A DNA stretch of 64,000 nucleotides from Watersipora subatra (taxonomy: Eukaryota > Bryozoa > Gymnolaemata > Cheilostomatida > Watersiporidae), in contig NC_088714.1 in assembly GCF_963576615.1 (NCBI RefSeq), forward strand, positions 43,308,072 through 43,372,071, in the 5' to 3' direction. Under the pieces are notes generated by a model. That model did no database searches and was not told the origin of the DNA. It worked only from the letters and a program-made list of their open reading frames with translations. Below are positions 25,401 to 40,400 of the stretch, one piece after another (the stretch's first letter is position 1; the number at the start of each line of letters is the position of its first letter). Position numbers and translations under genes: made by a program.

Positions 25401-28400
25401 TGCCAGGTGCCTCACTGAGTGCTACCTGCAACCTCCTGGGTGGCCAGTGCCATTGCTTACCCAATTTTAGTGGTAGGGTATGTGATACGGTCAATGCGGG
25501 CTTCTACCTACCCAGCCCTATCACAGGTATCTAGTCGGCGAGAGAGCTATGAAATTACACAATGCTGTCAATAGCTTGCGACTATTTTTATTGCGGCACC
25601 TTTCTGTTTGATATTTGAATGTTATATGAAGTATTTGTTGTCTGGTATCGGTTGCTCTTCAACAACACTTGGTACTGAGGCTTAGCCGGTTCATTGTAAT
25701 CCTTCCTTCAATTCAAAGCACAGTCACGACAGCTTTTTATTGGCACGTTTGATTTTCATGGCACTGCTATCTTTATTCAGTACGCTTGAAGCACTAATTC
25801 TTTTCATCCATACCGGAGTTATAAGTTATAGAAATATTTTTGTCTCTAAAGAAGTATAGGAACGTTTGTAAATCTAACCCACGTTTCTAATGATACTCCT
25901 GACCCTTCTGACTACAGAGACGGTGGTAGCTAGGAGGTTCAATGGGTATTTAGAGACTCTGCAAAGCTTTTTTCTAAAGTGGAAAGTTTCCACGATAACT
26001 GAAGCTTTGAGTAGCATGCAAACATTGTTTAGTTGTGGGCTACGCTTGCAGCCATAGCCATTGCAGCCATATTTTGTTACACTTACATCAACTAGCAGGG
26101 GTGAGTTTGCTGTTTCATGCTGTAACAATGCTGAACTCTTCTAAACGCATATGGGTTCGGTAGATACATGTATAATTTGTAGGTATAATCTGAGTAATAA
26201 TGTTAACAATAAACATAAATCTATAAATAAATCTCAGTGTTTGTCTTTTTGTTAAACCCTGTGTCCAGTTATAGCAATTAAATCTAGCGATGAAACATCT
26301 GCATGGTACTGGACTTGACTGGACTGCCAGATCTGGCAGCAGCCAACTTAACCATTAAGCTAGACGGATTACGATAAGCATCGCTGAGACCTCTCCCATG
26401 TCATATACATGTATAACATTTATAATCTATATTTAGAGTTTAAAGAACGTTCAACAGAGTGTTCTCCTGTTTACATCGACCAATCAGATAAAACGATTGA
26501 AGAGTTTACTGGTAGCAATGTTGTATCATGTGAAGTGGGCGAGACCAGCTATTACACAATAGCATTGACGGGGAACGAATCTGAGCAATACAGGTGAGAC
26601 AAACTCACTCAGCTGTGTATTCCTTTTCCTCTCTATTTCTCTCGATTGAAACTGTCTATGATTGTGGTTTGCATATGACAGCGGATCTCCAATCAGCTCG
26701 AATACAAACAGTCATCTGCTACGAGTTTTTATTGATCTGACTTCATTTTAAACTCTACTTAGCTACACCTTTACAGCATAGTCTAGATCTTCCTTGATTC
26801 CATTTACCATCACATAGTTTGAGAGTATAATATGATTTCATTTACCATCATATGGTTTGAGAGTATAACATTTGATGTGGAAGCCGGTCTGTTCCATTCT
26901 ATTCCAAAAGTGCTTTTCAAAACTCTATTCCAAAACTTACTTTCAAATGCTAACTGTAGCATGATTGTTATTGAGAGACATGACAAAATCTTTTGATTGA
27001 AGTTGCTAGTTAAAACATATTTACATTCATACCTTGACATACGAGTTTAATGCATTCTGAGAGTGAGCTCATATGTCAATTTACTTGTCTCAAGGTGCCT
27101 CAAGTATCTCAAGTTAGTCATTGCATCAGCATGTTTAACTCTGAACTACTGGCCAATCAGTAGATGTGCATGCTGAGTTGTGAACTGTTGGCCAATCAGC
27201 AGATGTGCATGCTGAATTGTGAACTGTTGGCCAATCAGCAGATGTGCATGCTGAATTGTGAACTGTTGGCCTATAAGAAGATGCGCATATTTAACTATAA
27301 ACCAATGGCCTATCAGAAAATGTGCCTATTTAACTGTCAATCTTTGGCCTATCCGCAAAATGCTACTTACATTCATGTGAATATCATGCCGTTTGTGTAT
27401 TAGTCAAACTTTGACATGGTTGTCAGCTCGGTGTAGATGTTAAACCGTCATATGCGTAACGATGCATATATCATCTGTCGACTTCACAACTCAGTACCTG
27501 ATTATGTGGTTAATAATTCCAATAGATTAACAATTACCCGTCTACTTAGCGACTTACCAACAAATTCTCAGAAAGTTTGAAGCTGATGCAAAAGTAATAA
27601 GATAATGTGTTTGCGGATTTATTTGTGCCATTTGTCAGTTTACACTGTCTTTTTGCAGCCACTGACTAGCTGTAAAAACTAACGATAGACCGTAACATTT
27701 ATGATGAAAGGAAGGGTATCTTTGCATGATGATGGTTGTATGACGATGGATGTTTGAAGAGAGGATTTGTTTAATAGTATAATTGCCAGGGATAAGCATT
27801 TCTGTTATTATAAAATATGAGTACATTTTGCTGCTTTTGGATGGCTACCGGTGAGTGACTGGCCACAAGCACTTCACTACCAGTTACTCTATAATTGTAG
27901 GAGCTATCGTCTGGGCATTAGATACAAGTCTATCACTGACTCTAACCTGCTTTTCAGTGTCACCTCTAATCTATCTGGGCACCAAGAGAACTTATCACTT
28001 TCAGTTTCAGGTAGGCAATGTTTGTCTGTGTGGTAGAGTCTATATAGTAGGATTGTAAAGATGCTTTAGTCACACCATCTGTTTGCTGTTTGTTTGTGTG
28101 GTAGAGTCCATACTAAGATTATAAAGTTGATATAATCAACCTTTCTATTTGTTTTTTATCTGTCTGGCAGGGTCTATAGTAGTATTATAAAGATGATATA
28201 GTGAACCTATTTGTTTGTTGTTTGGATATATGGCTATATTTCTTTTGAAGTGGTATATGACTCGTTGATGAAAGTATTAACACTCTAATAATTTTGTGAT
28301 ATTAGTTAGGTTTCTGCTTGGTTACCACCACTCTGTATGACCAAAAGCATACAGTATACTATACCTACCAAATGTTGCTTCAGAAAATTTTCTATCCTTT

Positions 28401-31400
28401 GAAAATATTTACCTAATTAAAAACCATCACAGCAATCTCTGGCGGCTTGCGACCTGACTATTTCTGATTATTGAAAACTAGTAATTATTGTAACCGGACT
28501 ATTTCTGATTATTGAAAACTAGTAATTATTGTAACCTGACCATTTCTGATTATTGAAAACTAGTAATTATTGTAACCAGACTAGTTCTGATTATGGAAAA
28601 CTAGTAATTATTGTAACCTGACTATTTCTGATTATTGAAAACTAGTAATTATTATAACCTGACTAGTTCTGATTATGGAAAACTAGTAATTATTGTAACC
28701 TGACTATTTCTGATTATTGAAAACTAGTAATTATTGTAACCTGACCATTTCTGATTATTGAAAACTAATAATTATTGTAACCTGACTATTTCTGATTATT
28801 GAAAACTAGTAATTATTGTAACCTGACTAGTTCTGATTATGGAAAACTAGTAATTATTGTAACCTGACTAGTTCTGATTATGGAAAACTAATAATTATTG
28901 TAACCAGACTATTTCTGATTATGGAAAGTTAGTAATTATTGTAACCTGACTATTTCTGATTATTGAAAACTAATAATTATTGTAACCTGACTAGTTCTGA
29001 TTATGGAAAACTAGTAATTATTGTAACCTGACTAGTTCTCATTATGGAAAACTAGTAATTATTGTAACCTGACTATTTCTGATTATGGAAAACTAGTAAT
29101 TATTGTAACCTGACTAGTTCTGATTATGGAAAACTAGTAATTATTGTAACCTGACGATTTCTGATTATGGAAAACTAGTAATTATTGTAACCTGACTAGT
29201 TCTCATTATGGCAAACTAATAATTATTGTAACCTGACTAGTTTTGATTATTGAAAACTAGTAATTATTGTAACCTGACGATTTCTGATTATTGAAAACTA
29301 ATAATTATTGTAACCTGACTAGTTCTGATTATTGAAAACTAGTAATTATTGTAACCTGACTAGTTCTGATTATTGAAAACTAGTAATTATTGTAACCTGA
29401 CTAGTTCTGATTATGGAAAACTAGTAATTATTGTAACCTGACAATTTCTGATTATTGAACACTAATAATTATTGTAACCTGACCATTTCTGATTATTGAA
29501 CACTAATAATTATTGTAACCTGACCATTTCTGATTATTGAAAACTAATAATTATTGTAACCGGATTATTTCTGATTATTGAAACTAGTAATTGTTTACAC
29601 TCAGACTGGAAAATATCAAATAATCTAGTTTACCAACTGTTTTCAAGGTTTAACATAGGGGGAGACATAACATAATAATGCAGGGATTATTTTATAATTA
29701 AATATATTTTGAGGGGAGCAGATACTGCATGCATTTGAGATGTTATCTCGCAATGCTCTTACAGAAAAAACTGCTGAAAACCTTGAAGAAAGTGACAGAT
29801 AGTGATTGTGCATCTTCACAAACAAGCTGATGTTCTGTCCTGTCTGTTTAGCAATAGATTTGCAAGCAATCTTCTGCTTGCAAAGGTACACAATCACAAC
29901 TTTCCCTCTAACTTTCTTCAAGGCGTTACCAATTTTTACTGTAAAAACTTGCATGCTAGTACATATATCTCAAATGCATACAGTGTTTGCAACTATCACA
30001 ATCATTCCACTTATGAAATAACCATCATCATGAGCTATATTAGGGCTTCCCTGAAGTTAATTTGATTAACAAAAAACATTATTTGATGTCATCATGCATG
30101 AGCGTAAATAACTAATAACTTTTAATAACCAAACTTAGTTTTACCCGGAGACTGATTTATGTTTTAAAGAAATGTTTTCACAGAATAAAAATTTTTCTGA
30201 AAAGCTATTTAATACGTTTTTTGTATAGTTTGGGTGGCACAGAGTTGTGGCGAAAAGGCTAAAACACAATTGGTGTCAAAAAATAATGGACAGTGTTTTG
30301 ATAAGTTTTCTGCCAATGTAAACTAGGATAGATAAATAGAACCAGGTTGAATCTACATTCACATCTTATTTGCTGTAAATAAACCAGCTTTTTACAAATC
30401 TGTCTGAATTAATATTCTTATTGTATGTCGAGTTCTGCTTTCAAGTTTTTTAGCTCAACTCGTAATCCAACTGTTTTTTATGGCTACATAGCTTAATCGA
30501 GTCTTTAGAATTTTTCTTTGGCAGTCTTCACATGGAAATCGACATTTATGGCCAACTATTCCAACTGTGATACCGTAAAGGGCCAGATTTGTTACCATTT
30601 GATAGTGCATTTGCTATGTTAATTTTTGCTTATAGCTTCCTCTGGTTGGTTCTTGGCTCTAACAGAAGACACGCTCCTTCTCATTGACTGGCAATATGCC
30701 GTCAATATTACCGTCATTGCTGGTCAGGTGATGATAGATACACTTCTGCTTGCTCCGGATTGGTCGCAGTTTAGCTACTATGCCTCACTACCTGAAGTGA
30801 TAGAGCCATTAAGTTGCTATGATTGGTTGAATTCTGGAAGAGATGATTCTATTTGTCAGATGTTAATACACTCCAGCATGGCTGAATTATATCGAGGTGC
30901 AAAAGGTGAGACAGCCACGTTTTGACAAGCAAGTTGGCAGACTTTGACATCGTTGTTAATCTGTCTCCTTCATTACAACGAATATCAGATATCAGATGAT
31001 AGTATGCTAGAGCAAGTATTACAAGAATATGTTCTATTTCGTTTTAATTCATTTTAACACCCAAAATCAATGATAACTGCTTCAAGTATTTACATTTAGC
31101 ATCACAACGGTTGTGTTTTCTGTATGAAAAAACTACATGTGTAAACCGTAATTGAATTATAAGTAAAAACTATGTTACTAAAGGGAAATTATGAAAATAA
31201 GTTTGTATTGTTGCCTACCTTAGAGACAGCTCAGAATAATAGGCTCAGCGACACATCAAAAGTTAGTAAAGAACATTTTAGACTACCTTAGACTAGGTAC
31301 CTTAGAGATATATCGTCATAAGTGTAGTCTCAGCAATACATCAGTTCCTAATAATAAACATTATAGACTACCTTAGAGATATATCACCATAAGTGTAGTC

Positions 31401-34400
31401 TCAGCAATACATCAGTTCCTAATAATAAACATTATAGACTACCTTAGAGATATATCACCATAAGTGTAGTCTCAGCAATACATCAGTTACTAATAATAAA
31501 CATTATAGACTACCTTAGAGATATATCGTCATAAGTGTAGTCTCAGCAATACATCAGTTACTAATAATAAACATTATAGACTACCTTAGAGATATATCAC
31601 CATAAGTGTAGTCTCAGCAATACATCAGTTACTAATAATAAACATTGTAGACTACCTTAGAGATATATCACCATAAGTGTAGTCTCAGCAATACATCAGT
31701 TACTAATAATAAACATTATAGACTACCTTAGTGATATATCATCATAAGTGTAGTCTCAGCAATACATCAGTTACTAGTAATAAACATTATAGACTACCTT
31801 AGAGATATATCACCATAAGTGTAGTCTCAGCAATACATCAGTTACTAATAATAAACATTGTAGACTACCTTAGAGATATATCATCATAAGTGTAGTCTCA
31901 GCAATACATCAGTTACTAATAATAAACATTATAGACTACCTTAGAGATATATCACCATAAGTGTAGTCTCAGCAATACATCAGTTACTAATAATAAACAT
32001 TGTAGACTACCTTAGAGATATATCATCATAAGTGTAGTCTCAGCAATACATCAGTTACTAATAATAAACATTATAGACTACCTTAGAGATATATCATCAT
32101 AAGTGTAGTCTCAGCAATACATCAGTTACTAGTAATAAACATTGTAGACTACCTTAGAGATATATCACCATAAGTGTAGGCTCAGCAATACATCAGTTCC
32201 TAATAATAAACATTGTAGACTACCTTAGAGATATATCACCATAAGTGTAGTCTCAGCAATACATCAGTTCCTAATAATAAACATTGTAGACTACCTTAGA
32301 GATATATCACCATAAGTGTAGGCTCAGCAATACATCAGTTCCTAATAATAAACATTGTAGACTACCTTAGAGATATATCACCATAAGTGTAGTCTCAGCA
32401 ATACATCAGTTACTAATAATAAACATTATAGACTACCTTAGTGATATATCACCATAAGTGTAGTCTCAGCAATACATCAGTTACTAATAATAAACATTAT
32501 AGACTACCTTAGAGATATATCATCATAAGTGTAGTCTCAGCAATACATCAGTTCCTAATAATAAACATTATAGACTACCTTAGTGATATATCATCATAAG
32601 TGTAGGCTCAGCAATACATCAGTTCCTAATAATAAACATTGTAGACTACCTTAGAGATATATCACCATAAGTGTAGTCTCAGCAATACATCAGTTACTAA
32701 TAATAAACATTATAGACTACCTTAGTGATATATCATCATAAGTGTAGGCTCAGCAATACATCAGTTCCTAATAATAAACATTGTAGACTACCTTAGAGAT
32801 ATATCACCATAAGTGTAGGCTCAGCAATACATCAGTTCCTAATAATAAACATTGTAGACTACCTTAGAGATATATCACCATAAGTGTAGTCTCAGCAATA
32901 CATCAGTTACTAATAATAAACATTATAGACTACCTTAGAGATATATCATCATAAGTGTAGTCTCAGCAATACATCAGTTACTAGTAATAAACATACTAAG
33001 TAGGTTCTTAGTTTATATCCAGTTAGCTTCAGACTTGTTACGACATAGGGTAGTTGTCATAAATTAGTTAATAAATTTGCTGATGTTAAATCACGACCTG
33101 TCAAGTGGCCACACATGAAGCTAGATTAAAAACTTATCTCAGTAATGTTGCTTAACATGTATCTTGCCTGAATGAGCGCCAGTAACTGACTAATTCTAGT
33201 TTTACTTTGCAGAATGTGACTGTGATGAACTGGGTACCATACCAAATACAACCTGTGGTTTGTATGGAGGACAATGCCATTGTCAGCCAAGGGTCAAAGG
33301 TCGGCGATGTGACATGTGTTTGGCCGGATATCATTCTATGACTTCTACTGGATGCAAAGGTGAATTGTCATTTTCTGTTAATGTAGCCACTTTAAGCATG
33401 GAGGAGCTTTGAGCGTGAGAGAAGTAAAGGCATTGAGAGCAGCATGTTGAAACATTTCCAATGGTTGAATGAATCATTTACAGTGAGATGTATTCTTTGT
33501 AATTATCGGAAAGGTTTTTTTAGAGAGAGAAAGCTCACTCGCTTTTCGCTAGAGAAATGTTTAAGGCTACCCTAAAATATTTTCTTCTGGAGAATTTGAG
33601 ACTCTTTTATGTAGAAATAAAGTTTGGAGATGCAGTCATGAACACTCGTATAAATGTGATATATACAACTAATAGTCATAACTTGTTCTAGTTGTTTGAG
33701 ATATTACTGAATCTAGCTTTGGTTTAACGATAGGAAATGTATATTTTCGTTTATCTTTGTAGAGTTTTTGTTTCCACCATTGACATTGCTGTCTAAAAAA
33801 AGTGAAAAAAATTGATTTAAATCGACCTTGAAGGTGTGCTCTCTCTTTAACCTAATGTAAAATTATTGTAGTCATGGACCCTAAACCAAGTGAAACTTAC
33901 AAGAAAAAAGGGAAAAGTTGTCAATACAAACCAATGATACCACAGTTACTGTACAGTCATTAAATTACATAACTTAAGTTTAGTTTGTTCAATTTGAAAA
34001 GTCACTAGGTTGAGTTTATGACCATCTTGGAATGGATTAGGCAATTTGCAAATATTTTACTGTTTGCATAACGTAAATTTGGTATAACGCAAACGTTCTC
34101 GAAACAGATTATTTACATTGTAAGATTGTCCATTGTACTGAATTATTTCTTTGCTCTATTCTATCTAGAATGCAGCTGCAATCTGATTGGCTCCGAACAT
34201 AATGTTTGCAGCTCCGGCACTGGCCAGTGTCCCTGTAAGCAGTTGGTTGCTTCCGCTGGTCAATTTGACCTTTATGGAGATGCTGCTAGTCTAAGGTAAT
34301 GTAGGAGTTATCATTATTATCCAGTTCAGCTCATTTGATAGTCATTAAACTGCAAGCAAGACTGTCATATAAGCTGTTGTCTTAATTATTTTCTATGCAT

Positions 34401-37400
34401 ACAAAGATCTGATGAACCAGCATGCTAATAGATCTTCAGCCCCCTAAAGCTTCAGTTCAATCATTCTTGCAAAACAATGATAAACTAGGTGTAACACACC
34501 GAAGTCTAACCTTGTATATATAGAAAAAGTTTCCTGATCCTAGACATTATTAACAACTGTTATTTACCATGAAAGCCATTAGAACATCACAATTTTATGT
34601 GCACTACATATCTTATTGAAGCTCTAAGTTTGTAAACACAATGGGAAAACAGAAATCACATATAGTGAATAGTTTTCTCTCCCACTCTTTCAAAGAAGTG
34701 AAGTTTTAGAGTTGACTGACAAAACCTAATGGTTGATGTAAACTGAGTCTGATAGAGTGTATATCTTTATGAATATATAAGCAAATAGTTTTAGTATGAA
34801 GCTCGGGTCGCTGAGAAAAAGAAACCTTTCAGCTTTGTCTATTGTTAATCCGTAATTACTAAGAATTTCAATCAGTGTGTCATTCACTGTGTTTCCATGC
34901 TTCGTATGGATTCTTAGTTGACCAATGCTGACGAACTCGCACCTTGCCGTTTCAACGATTCAGAGTTGCACTTTATCAAATTCTTTTGAGACTAGCGATG
35001 TACTCCTCAAAACAGAACTTCTTAAAGTAGACTCGATTTTGGGTCAGTCACTTTTCAATTTACGCTTCGTATGCTCACTGCGCTATCTCAGCCAGGATAC
35101 CTAATCAGAGTTTTCTTTATTATTAATAATAGTAATATCTCTCTATATTACAAAACGGCAACATAATTTACTACTTTCTATACAATTATTACTTGAAAGG
35201 TCACATCAATGACAATCACTTTTAGTATAAAAAATTTTTTATGCGAGAAGAGTACGCCTAGAAAGAAGTCAGCACCAGTGCAGTGGAATCCGTACAATTG
35301 GTAGGTTCAGCTATTTAATAAATAAGATAATAAAATAAATAAAAAGTAGTTATCTCATCATTGTCGTATGAGTAAGTTAACATTGGCAATAGTAGTTAGA
35401 ATATATCCCCGTGCTAGTGTGATGAAATGCGCTGAAATTTTTTTACCTCCACTGGGGAGAGCCTAAATGGGTATTATCGAACCGAACCCATCCGCAGTGA
35501 GCGTTTCTGTGACATCGAATAGTAGTCTCACTGCAAATGCTTTTGCAAAAATTTTGTAAAGCGTAATGATGTCAAATTCGTTTGGATTTTACCGTTTCTT
35601 TGATTTGGAGTGGAAGAAACTTCAAATCCATTTGAAGCGTGGAAACCCAGTAATTACAAACTAATGTTTTGTCAGCAGCCATTTGTTTATTTTCATTCGG
35701 TTAGAAGTGCTTTTGATATTTTGACGGTATCTCAATCTAATAGACTTGAAACTTTAGAATTATACTACAAGCGTATATCGCACAAAAGTTCGTGATCCTA
35801 CGTAAACCGGAAGTACGAAAAACCAAGCGAAGCTACAAAGCTGAGTTTACTCAGGCGAAGAATCAGGTGGACAAATATTTTCCCAGATTATCGTGGACTC
35901 AGACTTCAAAGTGTTATCACTAACATGTTAACACTATCACTAACATGTTAACACTATCACTAACATGTTAACACTATTGCTAACATATTAATACTATCAA
36001 TAATATGTTAACACTATCACTAACATGTTAATACTACCACTAACATGTTAACACTATTGCTAACATGGTAACACTATCACTAACATGGTAACACTATCAC
36101 TAACATGTTAACACTATCGCTAACATGTTTACCAGCAGAATTGTACAGTGCAGTATACTTCATGACTTTACATAACATTTTATCCTCACTGAATAAGTCT
36201 GCTTGTTTTATTTCGATCCTAAGTGACTATTGACTCAGGCTGGTTCACACTATATCGCCCACCGTATCTCAGTGTTGATGCCACAACACTTTGTTGATCG
36301 TCGATGATAACAGTGTTCACACTATTATAAACCCATTTGCGTTTACATCAGCAAATACTCCATCGTCGTAGTGTTTTAATTTTTCGCCAAGAACCTCTTT
36401 GTTTAGCGTGCTCAAATCAAATACTAGACCTGCAGCAACTATCATAAGTGGAAATAAATCATGCTATCAGCGACAGCGAATTACTATCGTCGAAATGGTT
36501 CACATTATACAGGCTGTCATCGATGCTCAGAGAAATATCGGGGAAGTTTGACAGCTGCAAACTTTCCCAATGTATCCACTTTGCTTCGTTGATGCTATTG
36601 GCCCAAGTTCAAATAGTCGACGATGAATGTCGAAAAAAAAGGCCGACATACGGCAATATATTGTGTGAACCAGTCATTAATGGCTAACCCCTCTTAACTT
36701 AACACTCTAATTAACAGATGACTTGTTCTGTTAACATAATAGATGTGAGACGTGCGCATACGGCAGCTATAACATGACACTGGAAGGATGCACCAGTTGT
36801 GAGTGTAATGATACTGGCAGTCTAACGGTGCAATGCAGACATAATACAGGAGAATGTGAGTGCAAAGAGGGTGTTAGAGGAGCCAAGTGCGACCAATGCA
36901 TTGACAGTTATTATCAATTCAGCCAATCAGGTTGCAGGTAATTTATTAACCATCTAAGGGTTTTAATTATGGTTGATACCATTTATTTGAGATGAGTTTG
37001 TGAAGTTGACTCTGTAGATGAGGTGAATATTAGACTTAAAATGTTAATTCCAGTTTTTACTCATTTCCCCTTGCAGAGCATGTGAGTGTGACACAAAAGG
37101 ATCTCTAGACTCAAGTTGTCATCATCAGACAGGACAGTGCCACTGCAAGGGTACATATAGTAATTTTTTTGCTTTCTCTCTCTGAGAGCGCTTTTAGTTT
37201 CACTAGTACACTGGCAGTTCCATGTGCCACAAGAGATCGTCATATGTAATAACTATGAGCATAATCATTCTTAATGTTCTTAGCATGGCTTCGGACGCAC
37301 AGCGAACGAACACAGCTTATATTATAGTAAAGATTTACATTCTTTAATGGTTATTCATTTTTTATCAGATGCATCTACTTTTAGTCAGCGGTAGCACTCC

Positions 37401-40400
37401 TTATCATAGACACATTTTCACTAATAAATAATACTTTACGTTATGATAAAGCTGTTTTGCTTGTCTGTGGGTTTTTTTCTCCGCAGGTGGCTTTTGAGGG
37501 TTAACCATTAGATACGAAACTGGCAGTAAAGGTCAAATGAAAGGCTAAACAAAACGGAATACATATAAACAAAACTTTTCCCTATTCAATTTATATTGCT
37601 TCAATAACTATGGGATACTTCATCTTTAGCATTACTTTTAATCCCATTAAATACTATAGAAGTGATAGTATTTTATTCACTAAAGTAGATGTGTAATATT
37701 AGTCAAAAAATTGCTTCTTTAAATGCCTGCAAGGTTTATTACCCATTTAACACTTCGACTTATCTCTTTCTCAGTTTGAGGTCTGTTGGGCTTTTTATGT
37801 CTATGATGGTCAGAAACAATTCTATAGAGCTATTTGTGCTCATATTAAATTTACCATGGAGCATTTGAGTATTCTAATACGCTGTCACTTTATCACTTTG
37901 TCACAGACACACCTTTTTACTCACATCTATTGTTTGCCACTGTTTACACTGCTTTTTATTTAATCACTTGATTTTACTCCACACATATTGGTGTACGCAA
38001 TGACTTCTCTTTCAGAGAATGTTGGAGGACTTAAATGTGACCAGTGTGTTGCTGGTACATATAGTCTGAATGGAGATAATACTGTTGGCTGCACACCGTG
38101 CTACTGCTCTGGCCACTCTAATACTCAGTGTCTACCTGCTGCAGGCTATTTGCAGACTAGGTTTGTTTCACGGGTTCATGGTCTGTAATCAGGCTTGCGA
38201 ATATCCGAATTCCTTGCGAATCAAGTCTTTGGATTGTTTGTTTAAATATATTTGTTTTTGTTTGATGACATAAACAGCCTTTGCGTGTGAGACTAGCTTT
38301 TGGGTTGTAAAACTAACGATTGGCATATAAGCCTTCTTAGCCTTACATGTCGTGTATCAGGTTCCAATGCTAATATTTAAAACAATTATTGATTGCTTTC
38401 GTTTCTTGTTCCAATATAGAAATATAATAAGACTTATAGTTTATGAAGGTTTCATGCATTTCTTTGCCGTAGCATCTGACAGGAACCCACCACACATATT
38501 TTAGATTATTCTATGACGAGTTACCATCAAAAGAATATGCTATCATGCTGGAGTTTCCTCTCTCGTCTTATGGCTACTTACTAAAGGTCTCCCTGTTCTC
38601 ATTTACTACTGAAATTCCTGCAACCTCTCCTATACTCTTCATTGGTATGGTTATAACTTGTGATTTTGCTAAACAATTACAAGTTATTGCGATTGGGTTC
38701 TGCAGAAAATAGACATTTGATCTATTTAAATAAATGACTTCGTGTTTTATTGGTAATCACAAATTTGCATGGTTAGAATGAATTGTTTGTATAAATTAGA
38801 CTCAACTATTCTCGATCTACTAGACTCAACTATTCTCTATTTACTAGACTCAACTATTCTCTATTTACTAGACTCAACTATTCTCTATTTACTAGACTCA
38901 ACTATTCTCTGTTTACTAGACTAAACTATTCTCTATTTACTAGACTCAACTATTCTCTATTTACTAGACTCAACTATTCTCTATTTACTAGACTCAACTA
39001 TTCTCTATTTACTAGACTCAACTATTCTCTGTTTACTAGACTAAACTATTCTCTATTTACTAGACTCAACTATTCTCTGTTTACTAGACTAAACTATTCT
39101 CTATTTACTAGACTCAACTATTCTCTGTTTACTAGACTAAACTATTCTCTATTTACTAGACTCAACTATTCTCTGTTTACTAGACTAAACTATTCTCTAT
39201 TTACTAGACTCAACTATTCTCTATTTACTAGACTCAACTATTCTCTATTTACTAGACTCAACTATTCTCTGTTTACTAGACTAAACTATTCTCTATTTAC
39301 TAGACTCAACTATTCTCTATTTACTAGACTCAACTATTCTCTATTTACTAGACTCAACTATTCTCTATTTACTAGACTCAACTATTCTCTGTTTACTAGA
39401 CTAAACTATTCTCTATTTACTAGACTCAACTATTCTCTGTTTACTAGACTAAACTATTCTCTATTTACTAGACTCAACTATTCTCTATTTACTAGACTCA
39501 ACTATTCTCTATTTACTAGACTCAACTATTCTCTATTTACTAGACTCAACTATTCTCTGTTTACTAGACTAAACTATTCTCTATTTACTAGACTCAACTA
39601 TTCTCTATTTACTAGACTCAACTATTCTCTATTTACTATTCTCTATCTACTAGACTCAACTATTCTCTATTTACTAGACTCAACTATTCTCTATTTACTA
39701 GGTTCCACTTTTTTCTATTTACTGTTCTCTACAAATTTTTTGTATTCTTCTTCCAGTCTTCATGCCATCTAAATCTAGTATCAGCTAGTACTTTAGTTTG
39801 TTAAATTTCAGATTATATCCTCTTTTCAATCAATTATTGAGTTATCTTATTTTTCCGCGTCCTGTTTTTTATTGACCTATTTAGTCTTTGGTCTTTCTAT
39901 TCATTTTTTATCTAGCCATTAAGTCATCAAGTCCTTAATTTTTCGTCAGCTGTATATCTTTTGGATTACTTAACCCTTTATTATTTCTTCAAGGTTATAA
40001 AAGTGAAAAGTTATTGTGTCATTGTTTGAGTTGGTGTATTTAGTTATTGTTTATTGGTTCATTTGCCTGCTGCTTGGTTACTGGCAATTCATGTGAACCA
40101 ATTCTATTTTGGAGTTATTTTTTAGGAAATGCCACTGTTGTGCTACCACTGACTGGGCAGGCAAATACATCCAGAGAAGATGATATCCCTACAAAGGATT
40201 TGAAAAGTAGTATGGATTCATATTCTGTACGATATTACTTTCATCACTCTTTCCCTCTAGAACTTTCTTGGTTCTATCATCATAAACATGACATCGTATA
40301 GTACAGTCTAAACTGCTGATATCACCTTTCCACTTCGGAACTCAGTTGTTTAGCATAGCAGCGGCCACTAAAATATCAGCAACTTATTTACTAGTAACTA

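Noticed and set aside
10886-25526. Netrin or another LN-LE protein
   Set aside because: Netrins have three LE modules and an NTR domain. Here five LE modules, two domain IV regions and a long coiled coil follow in frame.
26290-26400. Possible reversed tRNA or SINE
   Set aside because: A tRNA-like rhythm is present but no convincing B box or tail, so it is not called.
29643-30065. Overlapping open frames on both strands
   Set aside because: No domain, no splice support; a local inverted repeat explains the similarity between strands.
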